DNA of 64,000 nucleotides from Paratinospora sagittata. Lineage: Eukaryota; Streptophyta; Magnoliopsida; Ranunculales; Menispermaceae. Of this stretch, positions 33,118-44,066 are shown in pieces; position 1 is the first letter of the stretch, and each line of letters starts with the position of its first letter. The DNA lies in the NCBI GenBank assembly GCA_035771175.1, contig CM069593.1, forward strand, positions 45,479,054 through 45,543,053. Reading direction: 5' to 3'. A program made the position numbers and the translations under genes. The notes under the pieces are model-generated. The model saw nothing but the letters and a program-made list of their open reading frames with translations. It ran no database searches and was not told the origin of the DNA.

Positions 33118-34163
33118 GTTCTTTGATTCAATCGAAGGGTTTGAATAAATTTGAGTCCGTTTTTAAGGTCTCAAGAAAGACCTTTGATTACATATGTTCA
33201 CTCGTGAAAGAAGACATGATGGCAAAGCCATCAAACTTCGTTGGTACAAATGGCAAACTTTTGTCCATAAACGACCAAGTAGCTATTGCTCTAAGGCGGC
33301 TAAGCTCCGGCGAATCATTGTGGACGATCGGTGAGTTATTCGGGACAAGCCATTCCACCGTCTCCCAAGTGACTTGGCGGTTCGTGGAGGCAATGGAAGA
33401 GAGAGGACTCCACCACCTTCGGTGGCCCACGTCAGAATCCGAGATGACAGAAATAAAATACAAGTTTGAGAAAATTCGGGGCCTCCCTAACTGTTGTGGT
33501 GCCATTGATACCACCCACGTCATGATGTGTTTGCCTTCTGTTGACCCCACAATCAAGGCCTGGTTCGATCGCGAGAAGAATCATAGCATGATCTTGCAAG
33601 CAGTCGTGGATCCCGAGATGAGGTTCCGAGACATAGTCACCGGATGGCCGGGGAGCATGAACGACTCTTTGGTTCTCCGGAGCTCTGGCTTCTTCAAGCT
33701 ATGTGAAAAAGAGAAAAGGTTGGATGGGAAGAAAGTGCAGCTCTCAGAAGGGTCGGAAGTAAGAGAATACATAGTTGGAGACATTGGTTTTCCCCTCTTG
33801 CCTTGGCTTTTAACGCCTTATCAAGGGAAAGATCTGCCAGAGTCTAGGTCGGAATTCAATAAGCGGCATTTCGCCACCCGAATGGTGGCAAACAGAGCAT
33901 TTGCAAGGTTGAAGGAGATGTGGAAGATTATTTATGGTGTGATGTGGAGACCCGATAAGCACAAATTGCCAAGGATTATTCTAGTCTGCTGCATATTACA
34001 TAACATTATAATCGATCTCGACGATGAAGTGCAGGATGAAATGCCCCTATCACATCACCATGACTTAAATTACCGGCAGCAGATCTGTGAATCCGTTGAT
34101 AAGAGTGGTTCCATCCTGAGGGATAAGTTAGCTCTTTACTTATCAGGAAGATTGCCACCTTGA
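33118..34163 (+). CDS. ALP1-like protein (domesticated Harbinger transposase), main exon
   Basis: An intact 347-codon frame from the splice acceptor to the stop. The order is VSRKTFDYICSLVKEDMM, then a helix-turn-helix-like SINDQVAIALRRLSSGESLW and SHSTVSQVTWRFVEAMEERG, then the nuclease fold: CGAIDTTHVMM (first Asp), VTGWPGSMNDSLVLRSS (second Asp), and RMVANRAFARLKEMWK. In active PIF/Harbinger transposases the last block carries the catalytic Glu (VIERAFG-like); here it is Asn. ALP1 in Arabidopsis is such a non-catalytic derivative and works with Polycomb/LHP1-linked chromatin. The frame extended 5' of 33118 lacks a proper ATG, so the N-terminus is incomplete. It could still be an old transposase remnant, but the intact frame argues for a host gene. 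Confidence 0.83.
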
Positions 34164-35611
34164 GATGATACAATGTAGGTGCTGCTCTTCCCTCTATGTT
34201 CATTGTGAAGACTGAAGAGTTTGTTTTTTACAGAGAGGAGATGGAGATAAAGTAAGTTTATGGACAGACGGTTTGCGGGCGAGTGAAGGAGAAAATCTTC
34301 TTCAAGTAATGAATTTATGAATTTCTTGTTCAGTATTTCAACATCTATTGCATCAAACCAACTTTAAAAAAAAAAAAAAAAAAATCAATGATCTTTTAAA
34401 TATCTTCTTTGATCTGCTAGCTGTGCTTTGTGGGTTTTTGGTTTGCTTCTGATTTGGTCAGGTAGGTGAATCTTGGTAATGAAATGAGAATTCAACAGCA
34501 ACCATTGTGTTCAAAAACACATGGCTAAGGTCCTTTTTGTTGCCCCAAGTTGGTATAATGACAGACTATTATTTCAGCACCTTTTGTTCTCATGTAGTCA
34601 GTCATATACAGCCTGAGAAAAATTGGATTTTCACATCAATGCATCAGTGTGGTTGCCCCAGTTTATTCCTTTTGTATGTACAAATTTGCAATACACATAT
34701 ATTGCACAGGTTTTTATTTTAATTAATCTCAAAAATAATTAATTACTATTTAATAAATAAATATTTAGTAAATATTTTTTGACCAAATAAATACTTTGTT
34801 AAATAATAGTTAAAGTTCTAATAATGAAACCAATATTTTATTTTTTATTTAATGTGTTTCAATAGAAGATTAATGGACAAGGAGGAGTACATATAAAAAA
34901 TAAACGTAGGGAAAAAACAAAAAGTGAGCAACGAAAGCACTAGATTGTTGAAATATCATTTGCTTGAGAAAATCTTCTCATGGGAAAATATTCAATTGTA
35001 ACCATGACCTCTTTAGATTTAGTTGTGAAATGAGAAAATCTTTTTCCTCATCTCCCTTATAAGACCCTTATTTAACCTCTTCTTCTTCTTCTTAAAAAAT
35101 AGAAAAAGATTCTTAATTAACCAAATGGAGAAATTTATGATTTTTTCAAGAAAATCATCAATTTTCTTAAGAAAATTCTTATTTTCTTAGCTACAAAACA
35201 TGGAGAAATTAAACGCCATTACTTAATGTGAACATTTTACTATGATCTTTATTTCTACATTTTATTGAAAATAAGTTATAGCAATGATAAATCTAATTAA
35301 CATACCCAAAATTTATATAAATAATGAACTTGGCTACAATAAAGACATGTACCATTACTTATGCATTTATTTGAATGCCAATAATATTTGATATAGATAT
35401 GAGAAGTCAAATTAGTAAATAATTGCGCGTCCTACTTTATATCAAAGTTGCTGAATTAGAGAATGAAACAACATATAGAACATAGATTCTAACTTTTACA
35501 TGAAAAGAAATTGTTTCACTAAAACAATATTAGCAGAGACTCCAATTTCCAACCTTATAAAAGTTAAAAGAGAAGTCAAACCATTATGGCCAAGATACAA
35601 TCACCTACATT
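34164..35611. other. 3' region of ALP1-like gene, then AT-rich intergenic DNA
   Basis: The first 200 bp probably hold the 3' untranslated region. A poly(A) tract at 34367-34384 may be a retroposed end or internal A-run. The rest is AT-rich without a recognisable gene. Confidence 0.5.
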
Positions 35612-35780
35612 TAGGTTGGGCGAGTGATAGAGTTGAGGGGCATAAAGTTCTATTATAAAATAAATCCTAAGTTCGAGTCTCTACACTCATACAATGGGGT
35701 CCTTGAGTATTTGTGGTCGTGCCTCAAGGGACTAGTTGGGGTGGGCTCTGCAATACCACTGACCTTCGAAAAAAAAAAAA
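35612..35780 (+). mobile_element. tRNA-derived SINE-like element
   Basis: About 168 bp. The order is a GGTTGGGCGAGTGATAGAGT start resembling an A-box region, then AAGTTCGAGTCTCT resembling a B box, a unique 3' body with GTGGGCTCTGCAATACC, and a 12-A tail at 35769-35780. Spacing and features suit a plant SINE. Target duplications are not certain. Confidence 0.65.
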
Positions 35781-36469
35781 GAGTTGGATTGAGTTTAAGT
35801 CAAAGCTCAACCCAACCTATAACACCATGTACTTTCGATCAATGTATTTTAGTTGACTTATTTATATGTTGAGGTGTATAATTCATGCATGAGTGCATAG
35901 GAGTCATGTTATGTATACATGTGTACATATGCTAGTGTATATGTAGTTGTTGCGTATTTTTATGTGTATAAGCGGTTGATAGGTGGGTTAACTCAAAATT
36001 GGTACATTAAAAATAGTTAATTATATCATAAATGAGTGTAGAGTATGCCTTCACATATATTTTGATATATAACACATTTATTTTTCGCATTAGTTTGGTT
36101 ATGTAACTGTTGTAAAGAAATGAAATGAGAAATCAGTCGATTGGATTCCAGTGGGTCCCACTTTAAGTGAGGCGGTGGACGCATTTTAAAATCGATTTTT
36201 TCAAATTATTTTGCCATTTTTCGTCCAAAATGAACCAAAAAACCAAAGAGGATGACTGGCGAGAGAGGAGAAGTGGATTCCAGCCAAATCGATGCTCGGG
36301 TAAGTCGTTTTCACCCTATTTCATTGCAAATTTGCTATTTAAGCTACGTATGACTATTCTATCAGTATAAATTTTGCTATAGGAGCTATTTTTCGATGTT
36401 TCTAAAAATGAGGTTTTGACCCACTTGGATTAGAAACATGTAAAAATGATTGGTAATTACTCATATAGT
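35781..36469. other. Intergenic, no gene seen
   Basis: AT-rich DNA with a TGGATTCCA word at 36142 and 36272. The small frame 36167-36370 has no recognised domain. Confidence 0.45.
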
Positions 36470-37653
36470 TGTAGAAACCCCGAATATATAGTTTGTTTGT
36501 GTTTAATAGTATTATTGGCACCTGTACGGTCATCAGAAGCCAAATTTGACACTGGAGACCTTCGAAACAATGTCAAAGTTCGGTGAAATCCTGATTTGAG
36601 ACTGTATACAGATAGATGGAGTGATTCCAGACATTTTGATATAAATTTCGTGATTTTTTGATATCGATTAGTATTTTTGGTAATTAGGTGTATAGTTTCG
36701 GTAAATAAGTTGAACTTGGAGACTTGTGGAAATAGGGCTGGAAAGCTTGTTTCCACTATTCTTCGCCTTAGAAATATTTTAGATGGTTGTAGAAATTATT
36801 TAGACTGACCCTCACCTCTAAGTGAGACCTGAGTAAAATTATAAAATTTATTGAATGAACTGAAAAATTATGAATAATATATGAAATGAATATGATTATT
36901 TGAAAATTGATTATGTGTTATATGAAATAATTGTATGACAGGATTATATTTATTGATTGGATTATGATATTTGAGTTGGTGTTAGAGAGTAGGTGGACGT
37001 GGGTATTTGTTAGTATTTTCCTAGTCTTAGCTATGTTATATGACATTGAATGTAAGCATGCTAAATATGGATATATGTGTTGCATTGATTTAAATTCATG
37101 AAATATTTTTAAAATGGAGCATGTTTTAGACTTGCCTAGGTTAAAGTATGAGATCATTTTATTAGGAATTAACCCTGCATGAAGGACGATTGAAATGCTT
37201 ACGGTTCTATAAGACTGTCTTAACTAAGATTAAGATCCTAGAAATGATTTGAATTGAAAATAAGTAATGTGAGGTTGTGGTTATTCTTGTTGAGGCGCGA
37301 ACGAGGGGTTAGACCCGTTATATTACTTAAAATGAGGGAGATGAATGTGTGATTTATAAAACCTTTCATGATTTGGAAATTGAATGCATGGAAGCTAGTT
37401 TACGAGCATGTATATTGTTTAAATGTTGCTTATGTGATTTGATATGTTTTTATATGATTTGACTCAACATGTTTAAGTAAATGCATATATAATGTCATGG
37501 TTAAAAAATATCTACTGAGCTTGTCGTAGCTCACATTTCTTTTCAAACATTTCAAAAAAGAACCCACAGAACAAGGAGAAAGCAAGAGAAGATTGGCAAA
37601 CTCTTTGGGTTCTTGATGTATGTGTGAGTTTGAGAAGTTAGATTCCTTTTATA

Positions 37654-37751
37654 TAGGTGGCATCCTTATCTATGTGATATATATATATATATATATATAT
37701 ATCATTGACTATTGAATGTATATAATATCACATATATAAGGATGCCACCTA
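37654..37751. repeat. Hairpin with 27-bp arms around an (AT)n run
   Basis: 37654-37680 (TAGGTGGCATCCTTATCTATG...) is the reverse complement of 37725-37751 except for one base. The loop contains an AT microsatellite at 37677-37702. Confidence 0.85.
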
Positions 37752-37945
37752 GATTTGAAAATTGTAGATATTACGAGTATGGAATGGGTGTTTATGATCA
37801 TGAAAATTTATATATATATATAACACCGACTATCACATGTATATGATATCACATAGATAAGGTATGTCACCTAGATTTGAAAATTGTAGATATTATGAGT
37901 ATGGAATGGGTGTTTATGATCACGGAAATTTATATATATACTTGT
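37716..37945. repeat. Tandem duplication, period about 122 bp
   Basis: CACCTAGATTTGAAAATTGTAG occurs at about 37746 and 37868, both followed by GGAATGGGTGTTTATGATCA and an AT run. The start of the window (position 1-60) has related CACCTAGATGGG text, so the unit belongs to this LTR family. Confidence 0.82.
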
Positions 37946-38159
37946 GCCGTGAATAATGATATGTTTACTTTGCTTAATGCGGATTTGTGATAAATCAGGC
38001 TTTTTGGTGATATTTTGTATTTATGGGGAGGTTATGTCAAAATTAGTGGTGATTGTAGGTATTGGGAGACTGACAAAATATCACATACGTTGGTGTATGA
38101 CATATGTATTATTTTGTGCCCGTCGTAATGTCATCCTATGGAGAGGATCGCGACACAAC

Positions 38160-38640
38160 CCAAATAATTCAAATTGAAAAAAATAAAACCAAACTCGAAC
38201 CAAATTAACTTTTTAACCCAATCCAACTCAATCCGAACTTTCGGGTTGGGTTGGGTTGGTCTTTCAGATGAAGATATTGACTTTTTTTTTTATATTTTGT
38301 TTTTTGTTTTTCAAGAAGATAGCTTGAAATTAAGAAGAAAAAATAAATAAATAAAATCCAGGAAGTAGAATAATACAAACAAAGAAGAAGAAGAAAAAAC
38401 CGTTGAGATGTTTAGTAGAAGGCCAAAAATGTTAAAATTTGGGTTTGAAGGATAAGAGATTTAAGAGTTAATGTTAGGTTCCGTTTGGTTAGGGTTGCGT
38501 TGTGTTCCAACCCGACCCAACCCGAATCGCTTAGATTGATATTTTTGAATCCAACCTAATCCAAACGTTTAGATCAACTCATCCCATCGAGTTTTGTTCG
38601 GTTTGGGTTAGTCAGGTTGACTGACACCCTACCTACATCT
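38160..38640. mobile_element. Possible non-autonomous hAT-like remnant
   Basis: Repeated GGTTGGGTTGGG and CCAACCCGACCCAACCCGAA words at opposite ends in opposite orientation, and GACTGACACCC near 38620. The wording is typical of hAT-derived non-coding elements. No clear TIR or duplication. Confidence 0.4.
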
Positions 38641-38899
38641 TAAATTAACTAGTATACATGCATATGCATTACATACAATTTTTATTTAACAAAATTATAA
38701 ATTTTATAATTTTTTGATATTATTATTTTTACTAAAAATAATATATATATATTTTAACGAAAGTAAAAAATTATAAATTATTTATTTAAAATAGAAAACA
38801 GCTAAATAAATCACAAAAAAACACTCTTTATACCACAAAAAACTACTAATTTTGATTTCCAATAATACCCTCATGTGGATTGTACCAAAATGCCCTTGT

Positions 38900-39200
38900 T
38901 TTATATTTTTTTTTAATTTTGTCGTGGGTTCGATTTTGCGTGACCGAACCAGAATGTATTCATTCGGTCATAAAAAACCGAACCTATAACTATTGGTTCG
39001 GTTTGTATGACCGAACCATCCATATATTTTTGTGTGTGTTTTAAATACATAAAAAAATATACGATTCGGTCGGAGATAACAAAACTCGAAACGTAAGGTT
39101 CTATCGCCCCCGACCGAACCACCGCAATCGGTTCGGTATCACAGGTCCTAACCGATCGCGGTCCAGTTCTTCTCATGATAATTTTTTTGGACACCCGATG
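38900..39200. repeat. Cluster of GGTTCGGT / ACCGAACC words
   Basis: The 8-mer ACCGAACC or its complement occurs about seven times in 300 bp on both strands (near 38941, 38975, 38996, 39012, 39113, 39132). It has the look of sub-terminal repeats of a DNA transposon. Frames read through it are not genes. Confidence 0.6.
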
Positions 39201-40055
39201 ACGTTTTTTACAAACAAAAACACCAAAACATACTATTTTAATAACAAATCTCTTATTGATTTAGTGATTTTTGTTCGCGAAACTTCGAATCGCAACTGCC
39301 TTCGTGTCAAAAAAAAAATATACAAAATCTGCCAAAATCATCGATTTTTTTTGCTCAAGATGAGATAATAGTAAGGAAGTAAGTGATTTTGAGGGTTTTG
39401 AATGTAGTGATTTATTATTTTTAGGAATATGTTTAAAATTTGGAGGGTAGGATTGGATTTAAGAATATAAATTTATTTAAAATTATAAAAAAGGTATTTT
39501 AAAAAGTTTAATACGATAAGGATAACATTTCTTGAAATTTTTGTGAAAGAAATAAATTTTTTCTTATGATTTATTTAGCTGCCCTAAAAAAATATCGTAA
39601 CTAAAGAGAGCTGAATAAGAAATGTTAATTACATCCTTAAAAAAAGTTAAGGAAATATGAGAAGGGAAGGAAAAAAAGGTAAATCACTAACTTAGTTTAT
39701 TATTTTTTTATTCTATGAAAATCATAATTTAAAATTTGAAATAACTATTAGGCATTTTCTGAAGATTATCATTGTCCCGTAAGTTTTGGAACATTTTACA
39801 TTACAATAGTATAAATAGATGTAAAAATGCTTCTAAGTACTTCCTTAATTTTATTTTTTTTAAACTATTAAGGGATGATAGGGAATGAGAGAACAATTTA
39901 AAATACTTTTTTTTTAAATCATTCCTTATCATCCCTTAATATTAAAAAAAAAAACAAACTTATTAGATGGGAGAGGGAGGGCAATTGTGTAATTACAGGT
40001 CCATTGATCATCAAAGTAAGTAAATAAGTAGGGCAAAACCAGCGACCGTTACCTT
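39201..40055. other. AT-rich intergenic DNA, no gene seen
   Basis: T/A-rich, with a related inverted pair CCTTAATTTTATTTTTTTTAAACTATTAAGGGATGAT / AAATCATTCCTTATCATCCCTTAATATT near 39845 and 39920. No coding pattern. Confidence 0.5.
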
Positions 40056-40132
40056 CTCCTTGGACGCTCGACCCCAAACCTCAAGCTTCTGCTCTTCTCG
40101 TCTCCTCTCACTTCACAGAGGCGGCCGCCAGG
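40056..40132 (+). other. Candidate orphan 5' leader exon
   Basis: A sudden GC-rich, pyrimidine-rich segment ends CGGCCGCCAG, followed by a strong donor GTAAAACTCTCTCTC and a T-rich intron-like sequence with TTAGGGTTTTT. This is how plant leader exons and first introns look. No downstream coding exon was found before DSS1's own leader, so it may be a distal alternative leader of DSS1 or the leftover of a lost gene. Confidence 0.45.
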
Positions 40133-40820
40133 TAAAACTCTCTCTCTTTCTCTCTTCGATTAGGGTTTTTCTACCGCAACTTAGTTACAATCTTTTCAAT
40201 GATTCCTGCAATCTCTATCCATAACTAACTATGTTCTTCTTTACGTTTTTTTTTTTTTCGTTTTTGTTTGAAGAGATTTATTATCAGCAGTCCTAACGAA
40301 TTTACATCTTTGAAGATAAAGACATTAGGATGTGTGTGATTAGTTGATAGAATCTGTATGATCGGTGAAAGGTTTTACTCGCTCGGAACCCTAAGAATCT
40401 GTTTTGGCTGATGTGGTTTTTGGACTAAGATTTGTTGAAATCGTCGCTCACTATGCGAACTGAGCATCAGCAGATACTCCCTCGTGGAATTTTGTGATTT
40501 TGCACGTTTTTCTTTACTTTTTTCTTATAATGTAGTTTAAGGTTTAGGGTTTTGAGATTTTGCAAGTTCTAGACAATCTCAGGAATTTACTTTTAGATAT
40601 GGAATCTCAAGTACCAGAGTCTAGATGATAAAGGGTTTGGAATAGGGTTCATGACTCTTGTTTCTATAGCTTACAATATTTTTCGCCCTATAGTTTTGAT
40701 TTTAATTTTTGTCTCCATAGTAGATAAACAATTGGACTTTGAGTTTGAACTACCCAATTAACCTATATAGATATTATGTGGACATTATTTTAGACTAGCC
40801 TTTTAATCCAATTAACTCCC
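40133..40820. other. Intron-like sequence, no gene seen
   Basis: T-rich and free of coding pattern, as expected for the intron of the preceding leader exon. Confidence 0.4.
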
Positions 40821-40990
40821 TTCCGACTAGAAATAATTAAATAGATTTTATTTAGACCATCATATTGAGTAGTTGTGTAGAAGAAAATGCTAATTAAATA
40901 TCTACTTCCGACTAGAAATAATTAAATAGATTTTATTTAGACCATCATATTGACTAGTTGCATAGAAGAAAATGCTAATTAAATATCTAT
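40821..40990. repeat. Tandem duplication, 2 x 85 bp
   Basis: The unit starting TTCCGACTAGAAATAATTAA begins at 40821 and 40906. The copies differ by only a few bases. Confidence 0.9.
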
Positions 40991-41226
40991 TCCAACTTGT
41001 CCTTAATCCATTGGAATCTAAATATTAAATTTAACTTCAATGTACCATTCCATTAGAGTATAATAAAAATTGAACATTAACAATGCACAAAATAAATAGC
41101 TAAGTTAGTGAATAATAAGAAGCATTGATAATAATAAGGCCGAAATCGTAGTTACAACTTATGTAGATACCCATAGGTTATTCAAATAAGGACCATTGCA
41201 TGAAGCACTCTAGAGCTCCCTACCTT

Positions 41227-41350
41227 CTCATGAGTAAGGATTGATGCTAGAATAACCACCATGACAATGGTGGTTTCTCATTGTGCTCTCATGAGTAAGG
41301 ATTGATGCTAGAATAGCCTCCATGACAATGGTGGTTTCTCATTGTGCTTG
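41227..41350. repeat. Tandem duplication, 2 x 61 bp, with hairpin
   Basis: CTCATGAGTAAGGATTGATG starts at 41227 and 41288. Each copy contains CACCATGACAATGGTGG or CTCCATGACAATGGTGG, a short hairpin around a GACA centre. Confidence 0.9.
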
Positions 41351-42059
41351 TTTCAGATGGTACATGTTTCCGTGCAGTTGTGTTTTTGACATTTGACAGT
41401 TTTTGCTCCTTACCTCTTTTATAGTTTAACATTTAATTATGGGATCTAGTTCTATTAAGTGAATTATTTTTTTAGTTAAGTAATTGAGAGTTATGTGACC
41501 CTAGGTTCAACAAAACCATATTACAGTAGGAACTAGGAAGAAATGAGAAAAGCACCATCCCCAAGAGCTTTTTTTTGGTTAGGATGGAAGTTAAACTGCG
41601 ATTGCTTATGAAGATTTTCTTTAAGTAACTACAACTTTTGTGGGCTATTAGTCATGCCCTTCTCATGAGTAGATGGTTCATTTTTTAACTAACATGTATT
41701 CTAAGCCCTGGTATACTTTTATTGCTTAGGTGTTCGTTCCCTGTTGACATCTTGTATACTATTGGGTAAGGAGGCTTACATGTTCTGATGAAGACTGATA
41801 GTTCCCATAAACGAAGCACCTAGAAATAGAATGTACCATTTTGAATCAAATAGGAGTAAGGAGGCTGAAAGCGTCTCCAATATCTTCTCTAGACACTTCT
41901 TCCATCATGTTGTGCACCTGTACCTCTAGCCTTCAGGGTTATTTATAGATTCCAGTGGCATCAAATGTATTACATGATTCTCACCCTAACTTTTGGTGCA
42001 TGTTAGTGGTTCATTGTCCAGCATTAGAAGAAGCAAAAAAAGGGATCAATCATATATAG
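41351..42059. other. Intergenic, no gene seen
   Basis: Ordinary AT-rich sequence. GAGTAAGGAGGCT occurs twice near 41766 and 41851. No RNA or coding gene supported. Confidence 0.45.
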
Positions 42060-42320
42060 TTGTAAAGGTTCTAAGGATGAATGTTATCAAGATGTCAAGG
42101 CGATGCCTAGGTGATTGGCCTGATCTAGGCGAGGCATTGTAGGGTAGGCAATGCCTAGGCATTGCAAATCATATGTATTTATAGCTCTTTAAGTATATTA
42201 TCAATTAATTATGCACATACAAACCTTGTATATATTAATGTTTTCAAGGCGATGTCTAAGCGATTTGCCATGTCTAGGCAAGGCGTAACCTAGACCAAGC
42301 TTAGACGTGGCCTTGGTGAA
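42060..42320. repeat. GCCTAGGC-type repeat pair
   Basis: Two related segments (42095-42170 and 42244-42320) contain AAGGCGATG(C/T)CTA(G/A)G and TCTAGGC(G/A)AGGC words. This is a common non-coding DNA-transposon motif in plants. Limits uncertain. Confidence 0.45.
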
Positions 42321-43480
42321 ATTTTATTTATTTATTTATAAGTCCCTAGATAATTAATTAATTATTTACAGGTTCCTTGTAGTTCAAATACATAATTATA
42401 TGTATCTAACTATATTCTATAATGAATGTTAATTTTTTATTATATGATCAAAAGTACTTCATATTAATTAAAATCACGTCCACAAATTGTTGGGCAACAA
42501 ATATCTGTTGTTGGGAGGGTCTTTGACGGTTGCTGGAGATTTTGATGACATTTCTTGGTCAGAGCAAATGGAAAGAATGGGATTAGGAAGAGAGAGATTC
42601 GAGGGTTTACTGTAGAAGTATACTGTAAATAGTTGATGTATGCCGATTTCTACTATTTCACGTGAATAGTATTGGATACGTGAATAGTGTCATATACGTG
42701 AACAATATCGTATACGTGGGCAATATCGTATCTCAGGGAAGATTTTTCTGATGTGGTAGATCAAACAAGGCCGCAACCACCAAGCATACTAGAAATTCCA
42801 AGAGATCCCAATACCACTTCTTGGGGAACGTAAACAGTATTGCACTACTAATGATAAAATAAATACAACTGTAGAAAGTAGAGACATAGAGATTTTACAT
42901 GGTAGAACTCTCGATTTAATTGAAACATCCACGTGAGAATTGTAGAAACTTCACTATGAACTGTAGATTACAACTCTCTTTTTACTTTCAAGGAGAACAA
43001 TGAGACTTTATCTCATTCTTGATCTAGAAGAATTCTTTAGTAGAGAACTCGTAGAGGATTTTGATCGTTGAGATTTGAATGAATTGAATTAAAGAGTTCA
43101 AGCCGCTACAGGCGAGGAGATTAATAAATACACTTGTAGGGCATTCTAAATCTAGTTAAAAGCTTTCATGTTGTAGGTCCCCCTGGGGAGGAAGTATTGC
43201 ACCTGAATCCCGCATCAAATTCTCAAACTCGATTTGTGCAGAGTTTGTGTCATAACCGGTCGTTGTATACAACATTATTGGTATGAGGATTAATAGGTTC
43301 CGAAAGGACCTAATATCCCACGGGGAGGGACAAAGGGGTTCTAGGGGGTGCTTGTTTCTACTATAAAAAAAAAACTTGTATTAGCATTTTCAATGGAAAG
43401 AAAAGTATAATTCCAAATACAATGTAAACACTAAATGATATATAATTTTATTAGCTCGAACCCAATGACCTCTTCTCTAC
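42321..43480. other. Unassigned sequence upstream of DSS1
   Basis: Contains three near-copies of CGTGAATAGTRTYRTATACGTG (42661-42725), a stretch resembling retrotransposon LTR text at 42770-43130, and GGTCCCCCTGGGGAGG near 43170. None can be tied to a family with confidence. Confidence 0.4.
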
Positions 43481-43534
43481 TCTGTCGGGTTATCATGCTC
43501 TTTCGGGTTAACCCGACCCATAGCCTAATCTTCG

Positions 43535-43582
43535 TGACGTCAGACTAAGATAGCATGAATGCATGTTGTCGATTTCCACGTG
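43535..43582 (+). promoter_or_regulatory. bZIP-type motifs upstream of DSS1
   Basis: A perfect TGACGTCA palindrome at 43535-43542 and a G-box CACGTG at 43577-43582 lie 140-185 bp upstream of the leader exon's donor. Both are known plant bZIP-binding cores. Their use for DSS1 is an inference from position. Confidence 0.55.
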
Positions 43583-43599
43583 CCATATGGACGAGCCTT

Positions 43600-44066
43600 A
43601 GAGTCGTTTAGCAATCAAGCTTCTAGGACATAAAGGCACGGGCTTCTCTGTAAATATCCCGGAGCACCTTCTAGAATCATCAAGCTTCGAGGAAACGTAA
43701 AGAGAGTTCTCTACACCGAGGTTTGGTTTCTCAATTTTTTGTTCTCTCTGATTTCAAATTTTCAATCTTGGAGAACATTGTTATTTACGATTTTTGAATT
43801 CGATCTCTGATTCATGTTCGTAGATTGCATGATTTGTGTTAAGTTGTTAGGCTAGTGGCTTTGAGATTCTAGAGAGTTCTTTTTATCAATTTGAGATCGA
43901 TGTTGGGATCTTTGTCTTGATCTTCTTAGTTTCCGCAGCATTTTTTACTTGATATCAGTAGATTGTGTATGGATTGTTATGTTGTTTCCTTTTCTCACCG
44001 AAATTTTATAGGTTTCGTAGAACTTAGGTTTCAGTGTTGCTATTGCAGGTTGTGTGAGATTTAGGG
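43600..44066 (+). other. DSS1 leader: untranslated exon, intron, short exon
   Basis: A leader exon, starting somewhere in 43600-43680, ends at 43720 (ACACCGAG, donor GTTTGG). A T-rich leader intron runs 43721-44048 and ends TTGCTATTGCAG. An 18-base untranslated piece (44049-44066) precedes the ATG. The first intron within the leader is inferred from the splice consensus and base composition. Confidence 0.65.

Larger units (their letters stand above)
36470..38155 (+). mobile_element. LTR-like stretch, plus orientation
   Basis: Starts TGTAGAAACCCCGAATAT, the same type of start as the minus-strand remnant near 4087, and ends GAGGATCGCGACA, similar to the LTR end at 339. A CTGAGCTTGTCGTAGCTCAC block near 37512 matches the CTCAGTGAG/AGCTCACC type blocks of the other LTRs. 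Flanking pentamers ATAGT and CAACC do not match, so it may be truncated or old. Confidence 0.55.

Noticed and set aside
38913..39194. 93-codon minus-strand frame
   Set aside because: Crosses the ACCGAACC word cluster. No domain, and it looks like an accident of repeat composition.
43535..43542. The same TGACGTCA-like word in the LTR at 311-325 as a shared regulatory system
   Set aside because: The LTR has separate CGTCA words without the full palindrome. A link would rest on chance.
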